This document shows positions 1-5,629 of a stretch of DNA of 5,629 bases, in pieces. The DNA is from Spirochaetota bacterium (lineage in GTDB: Bacteria > Spirochaetota > UBA4802 > UBA5550): contig JAKJGD010000160.1 of assembly GCA_022704585.1 (NCBI GenBank), positions 1-5,629 of the forward strand. The letters are read 5' to 3'. The notes under the pieces were generated by a model, which was not told the origin of the DNA, ran no database searches, and saw only the letters and a list, made by a program, of their open reading frames with translations. Both the position numbers and the translations under genes were made by a program. Each line of letters starts with the position of its first letter. Positions within the stretch are counted from its first letter, which is position 1.

Positions 1-818
1 GACGGGTTCATCCGGGGGTAGGAGCAGGCGTACAGGTCATGGAGGCCGAGCCGGTGGGTGTGGGCCACCGCGTTGTAGGGCGAATACAGGACGTGCTCCG
101 GGTATTTCGCCAGGATGTCCAGCATGACCTCGCGTGTGCGGGCGAGCGAGCCGGCATCGTGCCGGAGCGGGCCCGCGTATCCCACCGGAGCGGAGAACAT
201 GTTGAACGTCGCTCTGCAGCCGTTGCCCGCAAGGGCCTCCATTACGGCGTATATCTCGTCGATGTTCTCCCGCGTGAAGGTGTATACCCACACGGCGCGC
301 GGGTCGCTCCGGTAATTGTCGATCTGTTTCGCGAGCAGGTCCTTCGCGTTCCGGATGCGCCGGCTCGTGTCGTCGTTACCCCATACGGAGATGTGTATCT
401 TGTATCCGACTCTCTCCGGGAGTCGCTTGAAACCGTTGGAGGCGATGCTGCCCAGGGGGATGACGTCGTAGCAGGTCTGGCATAGCTCGGGGACCAGGGA
501 CGGCTCGGCGCCGGCAAGGACGACGTAGGTGATGCCGCGCTGCTTCTCCGACTCCATCAGGGCGCGCCAGTCGCCGGGCCTGCCGTTTTCCTTCGTGAAT
601 TGCTTCTCGCCTTCATAGTAGTAGCACCCGTCGCACCTGATGTTGCAGCGGTTGGTCATGTCATAGGTCGACTCGCGAAGGAAAAACCAGCGGCGCACTT
701 TTTCCCACCGCTCGCGCACGACGGGGTCCGCGATGATCTGCGAGAATTTCATCTTGCTGCCGGCCGCGCTTTGTTCCGATGCAGGTATGGGTGCGTGTTT
801 GACATTCATCGCTGTCAC
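1..818 (-). CDS. Radical SAM enzyme without a cobalamin domain (C-terminus outside window)
   Basis: This is a radical SAM protein: it should bind a 4Fe-4S cluster and cleave SAM to a 5'-deoxyadenosyl radical. About 270 N-terminal residues are visible and the frame stays open to base 1. Numbering from the internal ATG at 809, the cluster motif CNIRCDGC has cysteines at residues 55, 59 and 62, preceded by STYDMTNR as in many family members. It is followed by AGAEP at about 100-103 (the SAM-contacting GGE-like motif) and a strand HISVWG at 139-144. A further cysteine lies at 262. There is no cobalamin domain before the core, only about 45 residues. I place the start at GTG 818 because GGGAG lies 6 nt upstream; ATG 809, in frame three codons later, would have a 15 nt spacer. 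It follows the ACP gene by 49 bp and is probably co-transcribed, which suggests an acyl-ACP or acyl-derived substrate (inference). A SPASM or twitch extension may lie beyond the window. The family call is firm; the reaction is unknown. Confidence 0.88.
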   Translation of the reverse strand, partial: MTAMNVKHAPIPASEQSAAGSKMKFSQIIADPVVRERWEKVRRWFFLRESTYDMTNRCNIRCDGCYYYEGEKQFTKENGRPGDWRALMESEKQRGITYVVLAGAEPSLVPELCQTCYDVIPLGSIASNGFKRLPERVGYKIHISVWGNDDTSRRIRNAKDLLAKQIDNYRSDPRAVWVYTFTRENIDEIYAVMEALAGNGCRATFNMFSAPVGYAGPLRHDAGSLARTREVMLDILAKYPEHVLYSPYNAVAHTHRLGLHDLYACSYPRMNP

Positions 819-820
819 AT

Positions 821-843
821 CCGGCTCCCGGACAGGCGCCGGG
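821..843 (-). promoter_or_regulatory. GC-rich inverted repeat covering the ribosome binding site of the radical SAM gene
   Basis: Two mutually exclusive 5-bp GC stems can form in the short leader before the downstream radical SAM gene. One pairs 827-831 with 839-843 (CCCGG/CCGGG, 7-nt loop). The other pairs 821-825 with 838-842 (CCGGC/GCCGG, 12-nt loop). The first includes most of the GGGAG Shine-Dalgarno at 825-829, so folding could reduce translation of this gene relative to the ACP gene. On the minus strand no T-run follows, so it is not a terminator for these genes. Short GC stems arise easily by chance in GC-rich DNA, so the regulatory reading is tentative. Confidence 0.25.
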
Positions 844-867
844 TTTTTAGGTCAATATAGCGAATGT

Positions 868-1125
868 TCACTTTTCATTCAACTTTTGCTCGATATATTC
901 GGCGATTAATCGAACGGTCTTCAGTTTGGGGTAGTCGTCTTCATCGATGGAAATGCCGTATTCGTCCTGGAGCACCAGCACCACCGTGGTCAGGTCCATG
1001 CTGTCGATCCCCATTTCATCGATCAGATCGATCTCCGGGTCGAAGGTTTGCGGCGTCACGTCTTCGAGCTTCAGCTCTTCGATCAGGATCTCCGCGACGC
1101 GAAGGATCATTTTTGTATCAGCCAT
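868..1125 (-). CDS. Acyl carrier protein
   Basis: This 85-residue protein is a complete, stand-alone acyl carrier protein of normal length. It carries a growing acyl chain as a thioester on a phosphopantetheine arm in the cytoplasm. The attachment serine is Ser42 in the motif GIDSMDL (residues 39-45), the DSxD/L signature at the start of helix II. The rest is acidic and helical as expected: helix I at about 5-18, helix II at about 42-57 and a C-terminal helix at about 70-84. The start at ATG 1125 is well supported by AGGAGG seven bases upstream, the strongest ribosome site in the window, which fits a carrier protein needed in excess over the enzymes. It lies between the hot-dog gene (39 bp upstream) and a radical SAM gene (49 bp downstream). 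Its location with a KS/CLF fusion suggests a pathway-specific carrier rather than the housekeeping AcpP, but the sequence alone does not prove this. Confidence 0.95.
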   Translation of the reverse strand: MADTKMILRVAEILIEELKLEDVTPQTFDPEIDLIDEMGIDSMDLTTVVLVLQDEYGISIDEDDYPKLKTVRLIAEYIEQKLNEK

Positions 1126-1132
1126 GAGGGTC

Positions 1133-1138
1133 CCTCCT
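1133..1138 (-). promoter_or_regulatory. Strong ribosome binding site of the ACP gene
   Basis: On the minus strand AGGAGG lies seven bases before ATG 1125. It is a full match to the core anti-Shine-Dalgarno complement and fixes the ACP start. The other starts in the window have partial (GGGAG, GGAA) or no recognisable sites. Confidence 0.8.
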
Positions 1139-1164
1139 CTTTCGTTATTTCATCGTTATTGAGT

Positions 1165-1536
1165 TCATTCGGCGGCAGCCGCCGTCCTGAACTGCCCGCT
1201 GCACGCAAGCTGCCCCTTGGCAACGATCCTGAATTTATATGCTGTCGGATCGCCGCCCTCAGGCGTAATTGTCACGGTTACGGCGTCATCGGGATGGATG
1301 AACTGCCGGAACCGCACCCTTGAAAATGAAGATATCGATACACTCGCGCCCTGATTTTCCGCGTGCCATTTGAGCAGGTCGGAAACCATGCCGAGCTGCG
1401 CAATACCGGGAAGAATTGGAGAGCCCGGAAAATGACCGTCAAACCAGAGCGAGTCCCGTCCCGGGGTCGCTTCGGCGGAGAGTTCGTGCGGGCCGTCCTC
1501 CCTCGGATTTCGCACACTATGCCACTGACTGTTCAT
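1165..1536 (-). CDS. FabZ-like hot-dog protein (3-hydroxyacyl-ACP dehydratase family) lacking the catalytic glutamate
   Basis: This 123-residue protein has the hot-dog signature FDGHFPGSPILPG at residues 32-44, the central helix region of FabZ/FabA dehydratases, followed by strands that include a VRFRQFIHPDD segment at 74-84. FabZ removes water from 3-hydroxyacyl-ACP using a histidine in HFPG and a glutamate 14 residues later. Here His35 is present, but residue 49 is glycine (IAQLGMV), so classical dehydration is doubtful. It could be a divergent dehydratase, as in aryl-polyene clusters, a thioesterase-like or isomerase-like protein, or a non-catalytic partner. I chose ATG 1536 because it begins FabZ-like sequence, has GGAA upstream and gives a typical family length. 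An in-frame GTG at 1611 would add 25 residues, but it has no ribosome site and falls inside a candidate promoter. The ACP gene follows after 39 bp, the expected partner. Confidence 0.85.
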   Translation of the reverse strand: MNSQWHSVRNPREDGPHELSAEATPGRDSLWFDGHFPGSPILPGIAQLGMVSDLLKWHAENQGASVSISSFSRVRFRQFIHPDDAVTVTITPEGGDPTAYKFRIVAKGQLACSGQFRTAAAAE

Positions 1537-1591
1537 TATATGATAATTCCGGATTTTACGCAGTATGCAGGTACCGCATAAAACGGATTTA

Positions 1592-1621
1592 ACTAAAATA
1601 AAAGCCTGCACCTGTTGTCAA
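1592..1621 (-). promoter_or_regulatory. Possible sigma-70-type promoter for the hot-dog/ACP/radical SAM genes
   Basis: The gap between the deacetylase-methyltransferase stop (1637) and the hot-dog start (1536) is the only AT-rich, gene-free stretch here, about 37 % GC by hand count. On the minus strand it has a perfect -35 hexamer TTGACA at 1621-1616. With an 18-bp spacer TTTAGT (4/6 match to TATAAT) follows at 1597-1592; with 17 bp, TTTTAG (3/6). Initiation near 1585 would leave a leader of about 50 nt. This would let the last three genes be expressed independently of the upstream three. The -10 match is weak, so this is a candidate only. Confidence 0.35.
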
Positions 1622-1636
1622 GAAAAAAAGACCCGT

Positions 1637-3085
1637 CTACTGGCCCCCTTTTTTCGCTATCACCTCAAGGAGCATGCCGCCGAAGTGGCCACATGTAAGG
1701 AGATGCGCAGAAATCCGTTCGGGACGAAAACCGGCCGATGTGAGCGCTTTTTCGATGGATCGCCGCGAATGAGCGCGCAGCCAGAGTCCCTGGCGCAGCG
1801 CGTTGCCGACCTGGGTGAACAAGCGGAAAAGGGATCTTCGCGCTGTGGTCACGTAGAGAATGCCGCCGGGCTTCAGCAGCGGAAAAAGCCGGGCGAACAG
1901 GGCGCCGGTATCCGCGACATACTCAAGGGCCGAGAAGGAGCAGATCACGTCATACGGCCCGCCCGCATCAAGGAGCTCGATGTCGCCGGTCCGGCAGTCT
2001 ATGTTTTCAATGTCTTCCCGCGCGGCCGTCTGTTTCAGAAGATCCGCCATGAGGGGAGAGAGCTCCATCGCCGTGATGTGTCCGCACCTGCGCGCGATCG
2101 GGATGGTGAAGAGACCGGTTCCGGCGCCGAGCTCGAGAACTGCCTGGCCCCGGTTGAGAAGCGGCAGGAGATTCGAATTGAACAAATCCCGCTCTTTTTT
2201 CCACGAAGTGTGCTTCTGCCGCTCTTTGTTGTAGGATCCGGCAATTGATCCGTAGAAAAGGGACGCGGGCGACGAGAGGGCTGCCGACTGCATGACCGGC
2301 CTGCCAATCAGCGCCGAGAGGGGAAGGATCTCGAACCCGCGGTCTTTGAGTGAAACGATGAGCGAGTCGATCTCGCCGAGCCACGACCGGACATCGAAAC
2401 CGGGAGAAGGCGCCACGTCGTGCAGGAGCACGATGTCGCCCGGCCGGGCGCGCCGCGCTATCTTTTTCGCGAGTCCGCCGATCCGGCGGTTGCCGGCGTC
2501 ACGGGCGCGGCGGCTGAAATTCAGGCAGAACATGCCGCTTTCGAGGAGCGGCCGCCAGAGCCGCGGGCCCGTGATCCCGACCGGCGGACGGAAGGCAAGC
2601 GGCGTGATACCGAGCCGGGCCAGTACTTCCTGTGTCCCGGCGATCTCTTTTCGTATCCTGCCCGCGGACCCGAACATGAGGAGCGGCGAGTGGTTATACG
2701 AGTGGTTGCCGATCTCGTGTCCCTGTTCCAGGATCATGCGGACCAGGTCCGGCCGGGCTGCTGTGCGGCTGCCGGTCACGAAAAATGCGGCGCTGACGCC
2801 GTGCTTCTTCAACAGATTGAGGAGCGCGGACGTGGTGTCAGGGTCCGGCCCGTCGTCGAAGGTGAGGGCGACGGCGCGGCCGCGCGCCGTCGCCCGGTAC
2901 GTCACCGGAAGATAAAAGCTCGAGCGCGGGAACAGGGGGGCCGCGAAGCAGAGAATAATAAATATGCCAAGCGGCAGGGCGGCCAGGCGAACATCGGCCA
3001 GCGCCAGAAGGGCGGCCGCCTGGAACGCGCCGAGCCCCACCAGGTGCGCCGGCGCGAGGGGGACGATTGAAGGTCCCCGGTTCAT
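1637..3085 (-). CDS. Membrane-anchored polysaccharide deacetylase (CE4)-SAM methyltransferase fusion
   Basis: This 482-residue protein joins two enzymes. Residues about 16-30 and 34-52 are two hydrophobic segments forming a likely membrane hairpin. Residues about 70-262 form a CE4 (NodB-type) deacetylase with its motifs intact: TFDDGPD at 75-81, HSYNH at 128-132 (metal histidines), RPPVG at 166-170 and IVLLHD at 218-223. Residues about 280-480 form a class I SAM methyltransferase with VLELGAGTG at 316-324 and LKPGG at 404-408. Arginines lie before the first segment and cluster after the second, so by the positive-inside rule both domains face the cytoplasm, where SAM is available. ATG 3085 overlaps the upstream stop as ATGA, with GGGAG 11 nt before; GTG 3103 would add six residues. 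Known CE4 enzymes remove N- or O-acetyl groups from sugars. Here deacetylation followed by N-methylation of a lipid-linked amino sugar is plausible (inference). Domain calls are firm; the substrate is unknown. Confidence 0.9.
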   Translation of the reverse strand: MNRGPSIVPLAPAHLVGLGAFQAAALLALADVRLAALPLGIFIILCFAAPLFPRSSFYLPVTYRATARGRAVALTFDDGPDPDTTSALLNLLKKHGVSAAFFVTGSRTAARPDLVRMILEQGHEIGNHSYNHSPLLMFGSAGRIRKEIAGTQEVLARLGITPLAFRPPVGITGPRLWRPLLESGMFCLNFSRRARDAGNRRIGGLAKKIARRARPGDIVLLHDVAPSPGFDVRSWLGEIDSLIVSLKDRGFEILPLSALIGRPVMQSAALSSPASLFYGSIAGSYNKERQKHTSWKKERDLFNSNLLPLLNRGQAVLELGAGTGLFTIPIARRCGHITAMELSPLMADLLKQTAAREDIENIDCRTGDIELLDAGGPYDVICSFSALEYVADTGALFARLFPLLKPGGILYVTTARRSLFRLFTQVGNALRQGLWLRAHSRRSIEKALTSAGFRPERISAHLLTCGHFGGMLLEVIAKKGGQ

Positions 3086-4428
3086 CTGATCATGTGCTCC
3101 CACAGGGGTCCGGTCTGTCCCTGTTTGTGAAGGCGCGCGACCAGCCGCGCGCTTCTTCTCCCCCCCGACCCGACGAACCAGTTCTCACGCCCGGCTCCCT
3201 CCTCCGAGACCATGCGGTATATCTCGGCGCTGTCGATATCCCGGGACTGGTAGAACACGGGCTCGAGCAGGTCGTCGGACGCCGAGATCTGGCCTTCCGC
3301 CAGGGCTATGTCGTAGAGGGCGGTGTGGGGATAGATCCTGATGCCGCAGAAAAAGAAGATAACGCATTTCTCCAGGCGCTTTGCGTTTTCAATCGTCTCG
3401 ACCACCGTGTTCCGGTTCTCGCCCGGACCGCCGAGCAGGAGGTAATGCGCGATATAAAGGGACGCGCCGCAGGCCGCCTCGTGCGCAACGTACACGTCGC
3501 GGGCATTGAACGGTTTCCTGAGGGCCGCGAGCATCCGGTCGGACAGCGCCTCGGTCCCGAACTCGACGTGCGTCAGCCCGGCGCCGCGCAGCTCCTCGTA
3601 ATACCCGTCGGGAGGGCGCGTGGGGGCGAAAAAGGCGCCCCAGGGGATCGAGAGGCCCTGTTTCGCGAATGCGCGGGCGACTTCGAGGCTGTGCCCGTAG
3701 TTGCCGTTGAAGACCGAGTCGGTTATGAAAAAATATTTTGCGCCTGCCCGTTCGAGCTCGAGCGCCGTGGCGGCGACCTCTTCCGGCGGTATAAGGCGAA
3801 AGTCACTTCCCTCGATGCGGGGGTAGGTACAGTACACGCAGTTGTATTCACAGCCGCGCTTGCTCTGCAGATTCAGCATGCCGCCCCGGGCGATGTAAAA
3901 CCGGTCGTGGCCTCCCGGATTGAATCTTCTTGGGGGAATAGATTCAAGCGGCCTGGGGCTCGGTTCCGGCGCGTGTTTCATGATGACGCCTTCCAATTCG
4001 GACGGGTCCCGCCCCTCTTCGATCGCGTCCAGGAGCTGGTCAAGCCGCTCGCCCTCGCCGATTATGCCGTAATCCGCGCCCAGGGCATCCATCAATTGCC
4101 GTGGGAATATGGTGAACCCGCTCCCGCCCAGGACGACAGGCGCGGCGGTATGTTCGCGGACGGCGTCGGTCAGCTCGCGGTAGGCGCGGATGAAGCCTTT
4201 CGCGTCCATCGCGTCGGTGTTGTCGATGTTGCGGAGGGAGAGGCCGACGATGTCAGGCCCGAACCCGTCGATCAGCTCCCCGATCGCTGCTGTCCCGCTT
4301 ACGATATTCACGTCCGCGATTTTTACTTCATGCCGCGGCGACAGGGAGCCGGCAACGTAGTCGAGTCCGATGGGGTAGATGCAATAGGGGACACGCACGG
4401 TGTTTGCTGATATGAGCAGGACTTTCAT
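3082..4428 (-). CDS. Cobalamin-binding-domain radical SAM enzyme, lipid-cassette type
   Basis: This complete 448-residue protein has a cobalamin-binding fold at about 1-140 followed by a radical SAM core at about 180-370. The N-terminus MKVLLISANT and the GGSGFTIFP loop at 101-109 are typical of this class; there is no DxHxxG motif, as in many of these enzymes. The cluster motif is CEYNCVYC, with Cys193, Cys197 and Cys200. FITDSVFN at 234-241, GGPGEN at 333-338 and RIYPHTALY at 364-372 are further family motifs. Relatives methylate unactivated carbons or do ring-forming and rearrangement chemistry. From memory, the architecture resembles the B12/radical SAM proteins of proposed ladderane-lipid cassettes; no search could be run. 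Its ATG lies 6 bp after the KS/CLF stop with no clear Shine-Dalgarno, implying translational coupling, and its stop overlaps the next start (ATGA). The acyl chain made by the neighbouring KS is the likeliest substrate (inference). Confidence 0.92.
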   Translation of the reverse strand: MKVLLISANTVRVPYCIYPIGLDYVAGSLSPRHEVKIADVNIVSGTAAIGELIDGFGPDIVGLSLRNIDNTDAMDAKGFIRAYRELTDAVREHTAAPVVLGGSGFTIFPRQLMDALGADYGIIGEGERLDQLLDAIEEGRDPSELEGVIMKHAPEPSPRPLESIPPRRFNPGGHDRFYIARGGMLNLQSKRGCEYNCVYCTYPRIEGSDFRLIPPEEVAATALELERAGAKYFFITDSVFNGNYGHSLEVARAFAKQGLSIPWGAFFAPTRPPDGYYEELRGAGLTHVEFGTEALSDRMLAALRKPFNARDVYVAHEAACGASLYIAHYLLLGGPGENRNTVVETIENAKRLEKCVIFFFCGIRIYPHTALYDIALAEGQISASDDLLEPVFYQSRDIDSAEIYRMVSEEGAGRENWFVGSGGRRSARLVARLHKQGQTGPLWEHMIR

Positions 4429-4434
4429 ACTGTT

Positions 4435-5629
4435 TCAGGCGGTTATCTCAACCGCGGTGATGAATTCGCCAAGACCGAGCATGAGGATGCCCTTCCCGGC
4501 CAGGGGGCAGGAAGCGCCGCCGGTGACGGGAGCCGGGATCTCGCCCCGGGCGGCGAAGCGAACGGCAAGCGCTGCAGCGACAGCGGAGGCTGACGCGAAC
4601 TCGCCCGTCAGGCCCCGGTAATCTATGACCGGCCCGGTAAAGCCGGTCGCGGTAATCAGCTGGTTTAATCTGCTTTCGCACTCCTGTCTGTTCCCGGCCG
4701 GCATACCGGCGAAAATCGCGGCGTACTTTTTCGTTATAACGCCCGCGCCTCCCGCGGATTCGATTAATGCGGAAATGACGTCCCGGTTGTTCCGCGAGCC
4801 CCGGTAAAAGAGCGGGGCAATGGTGACCCCGGCCGGCGCGCCGCTTTTCCTGAGGCACAGGGCGCCGCCGCCGTCTGAAGAAGGGCCGCCCGCACGTACG
4901 GACGCGTCGAACAGGGGTGATAGAACTTCATGGTGCTCGTCGGCTCCCATTACGAGCAGGGCCTCGCCTTCGCCCGCGGCCAGGGCCGCGGCTAACAGGG
5001 CCTGCTCGAAGGAAGAGTCGCCGCCGGTCACGGTCAGGTTTGCGCCGGTGGCCTTGAGCCAGATGGCGGCCTGCCCCGCGGGCGCGTTGTGCACGGACCC
5101 GACGAAGTCGGTGGGGCTGGTAAACTGCTCTCCCGACTCGAAGAGCTTGGAAAGGAAATCGTGGGTCTCGGACAGGGGGCCCCACCCGGTCCCGAAAAAT
5201 ATCGATGACGGCTTTGCCGCGCTTCCCGCGATCCCGGAGGCTTCCATGGCCAGGGATATGACGAGGCGCGGGAGCCGCTTGAGCCGCCGCACCTCGCGCG
5301 GTGGCAGCTTGGCAGATATGTCGGCCAGCGGCAGCAAGCCGCGGCACTTTTTCCCTTCGATGATAGCGGCGATCGTTTGTTCTGTGTCTCCGGCGCCGGT
5401 CATGCAGGCGCTGCTGACAGCCTCAAATCTGAACAGGGGCGTGCGGGACGGCTCTTCGCGCGCGGCGTCCGGGCCGGACATCACCAGGCACGCATTGTTG
5501 CCGCCGAACCCGAAGGAGTTGGACAGCACCAGCGCCGGCTTTTTCTCCAGGGGGGCGAGCAGGGGCATGACGCCAAGCGCGGGGTCGGGCTCGGTGCAGC
5601 CGGTGTTTGCCGGGATGATGCCGTCCCTG
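4435..5629 (-). CDS. Ketosynthase fused to a degenerate second ketosynthase domain (KS-CLF), N-terminus outside window
   Basis: The frame is open to the window edge and 397 C-terminal residues are visible. The first 50 or so are the end of a normal beta-ketoacyl-ACP synthase: GIIPANTG at 5605-5622 and SNSFGFGGNN at 5494-5523, the family's C-terminal signature. After a short linker a second thiolase-like domain runs to the stop. Aligned by eye to FabF, its nucleophile site reads GGDSS (Asp at 5017-5019) instead of ACSS. The lysine/histidine motif KSMTGH reads RGLTGE, and no HGTxT is seen. It therefore looks catalytically dead, like the chain-length factors of type II PKS and the KS-like proteins of aryl-polyene clusters. 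Such domains dimerise with an active KS and shape its acyl tunnel; here the pair would be covalently linked. ATG 5568 is internal, because KS sequence continues upstream of it. The active-site residues of the first KS are beyond the edge, so its activity is inferred. The B12-radical SAM gene follows after 6 bp. Confidence 0.9.
   Translation of the reverse strand, partial: RDGIIPANTGCTEPDPALGVMPLLAPLEKKPALVLSNSFGFGGNNACLVMSGPDAAREEPSRTPLFRFEAVSSACMTGAGDTEQTIAAIIEGKKCRGLLPLADISAKLPPREVRRLKRLPRLVISLAMEASGIAGSAAKPSSIFFGTGWGPLSETHDFLSKLFESGEQFTSPTDFVGSVHNAPAGQAAIWLKATGANLTVTGGDSSFEQALLAAALAAGEGEALLVMGADEHHEVLSPLFDASVRAGGPSSDGGGALCLRKSGAPAGVTIAPLFYRGSRNNRDVISALIESAGGAGVITKKYAAIFAGMPAGNRQECESRLNQLITATGFTGPVIDYRGLTGEFASASAVAAALAVRFAARGEIPAPVTGGASCPLAGKGILMLGLGEFITAVEITA

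Noticed and set aside
39..485. Plus-strand open frame opposite the partial radical SAM gene, and minus-strand frames at 8-232 and 242-517
   Set aside because: The correct minus-strand frame carries CNIRCDGC and runs unbroken from 818 to base 1. The others are shadow frames without motifs.
827..848. Plus-strand hairpin followed by TTTTT resembling a terminator
   Set aside because: It would work only for plus-strand transcripts, and no plus-strand gene is supported. The stem is only 5 bp.
1535..1540. Perfect TATAAT on the minus strand
   Set aside because: It overlaps the ATG of the hot-dog gene and the hexamer 17 bp upstream (CTGCGT) is a poor -35, so it would start transcripts inside the gene. 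Probably chance in AT-rich DNA.
1618..1650. T-rich run after the deacetylase-methyltransferase stop as a rho-independent terminator
   Set aside because: The minus strand has a run of seven T, but the sequence before it forms only a 4-bp stem with a 2-nt loop, too weak for a terminator.
1565..2915. Plus-strand open frames at 1565-2248 and 2292-2915
   Set aside because: Both lie opposite the deacetylase-methyltransferase fusion, whose motifs are intact, and neither shows a recognisable motif.
3101..3103. GTG 3103 as start of the deacetylase-methyltransferase
   Set aside because: ATG 3085 forms a classic ATGA overlap with the upstream stop, and GGGAG lies between the two candidates, so it can serve only the ATG.
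3067..4410. Plus-strand open frame of 447 codons opposite the B12-radical SAM gene
   Set aside because: It is antisense to a gene with clear motifs over its whole length. The translation is rich in Arg, Val, Gly and Ala without recognisable domains, as expected of a GC-rich shadow frame.
5566..5568. ATG 5568 as start of a short 377-residue KS-like gene
   Set aside because: The frame continues upstream with KS sequence (GIIPANTG) and the SNSFGFGG motif directly follows, so this Met is internal to a KS domain.

Overview
This window is a compact cluster of six genes, all on the minus strand, so transcription runs from high to low coordinates. It is GC-rich with short gaps and overlaps. The only AT-rich stretch is the roughly 100 bp gap at 1537-1636, about 37 % GC by hand count. 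A strong AGGAGG Shine-Dalgarno before the ACP gene indicates a bacterium. Two radical SAM enzymes fit an anaerobic or microaerophilic lifestyle. No taxon can be named from the sequence alone.

Layout in transcription order: (1) >5629-4435, the C-terminal end of a ketosynthase (KS) fused to a second, catalytically degenerate KS domain resembling a chain-length factor (CLF); its N-terminus lies outside the window. (2) 4428-3082, a cobalamin-binding-domain radical SAM enzyme, 6 bp after gene 1. (3) 3085-1637, a membrane-anchored polysaccharide-deacetylase (CE4) domain fused to a SAM-dependent methyltransferase, sharing an ATGA overlap with gene 2. (4) After the AT-rich gap with a possible promoter, 1536-1165, a FabZ-type hot-dog protein that keeps the HFPG histidine but lacks the usual glutamate. 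(5) 1125-868, an acyl carrier protein. (6) 818-<1, a second radical SAM enzyme without a cobalamin domain, whose C-terminus is outside the window.

Taken together this looks like a dedicated type II fatty-acid/polyketide-like system. The KS/CLF fusion, ACP and hot-dog protein would build an acyl chain. The two radical SAM enzymes would perform difficult C-C or C-H chemistry on it, or methylate it. The deacetylase-methyltransferase would tailor an amino-sugar or other headgroup at the cytoplasmic face of the membrane. The combination recalls cassettes proposed for ladderane-type lipids (B12-radical SAM + FabF + FabZ + ACP) and aryl-polyene clusters (KS + CLF + hot-dog + ACP). By role it also recalls Nod-factor genes (NodE/NodF/NodB/NodS). 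The product cannot be read from this window, and no known pathway that I recognise has exactly this set. No tRNA, rRNA, CRISPR, insertion sequence or convincing terminator was seen.
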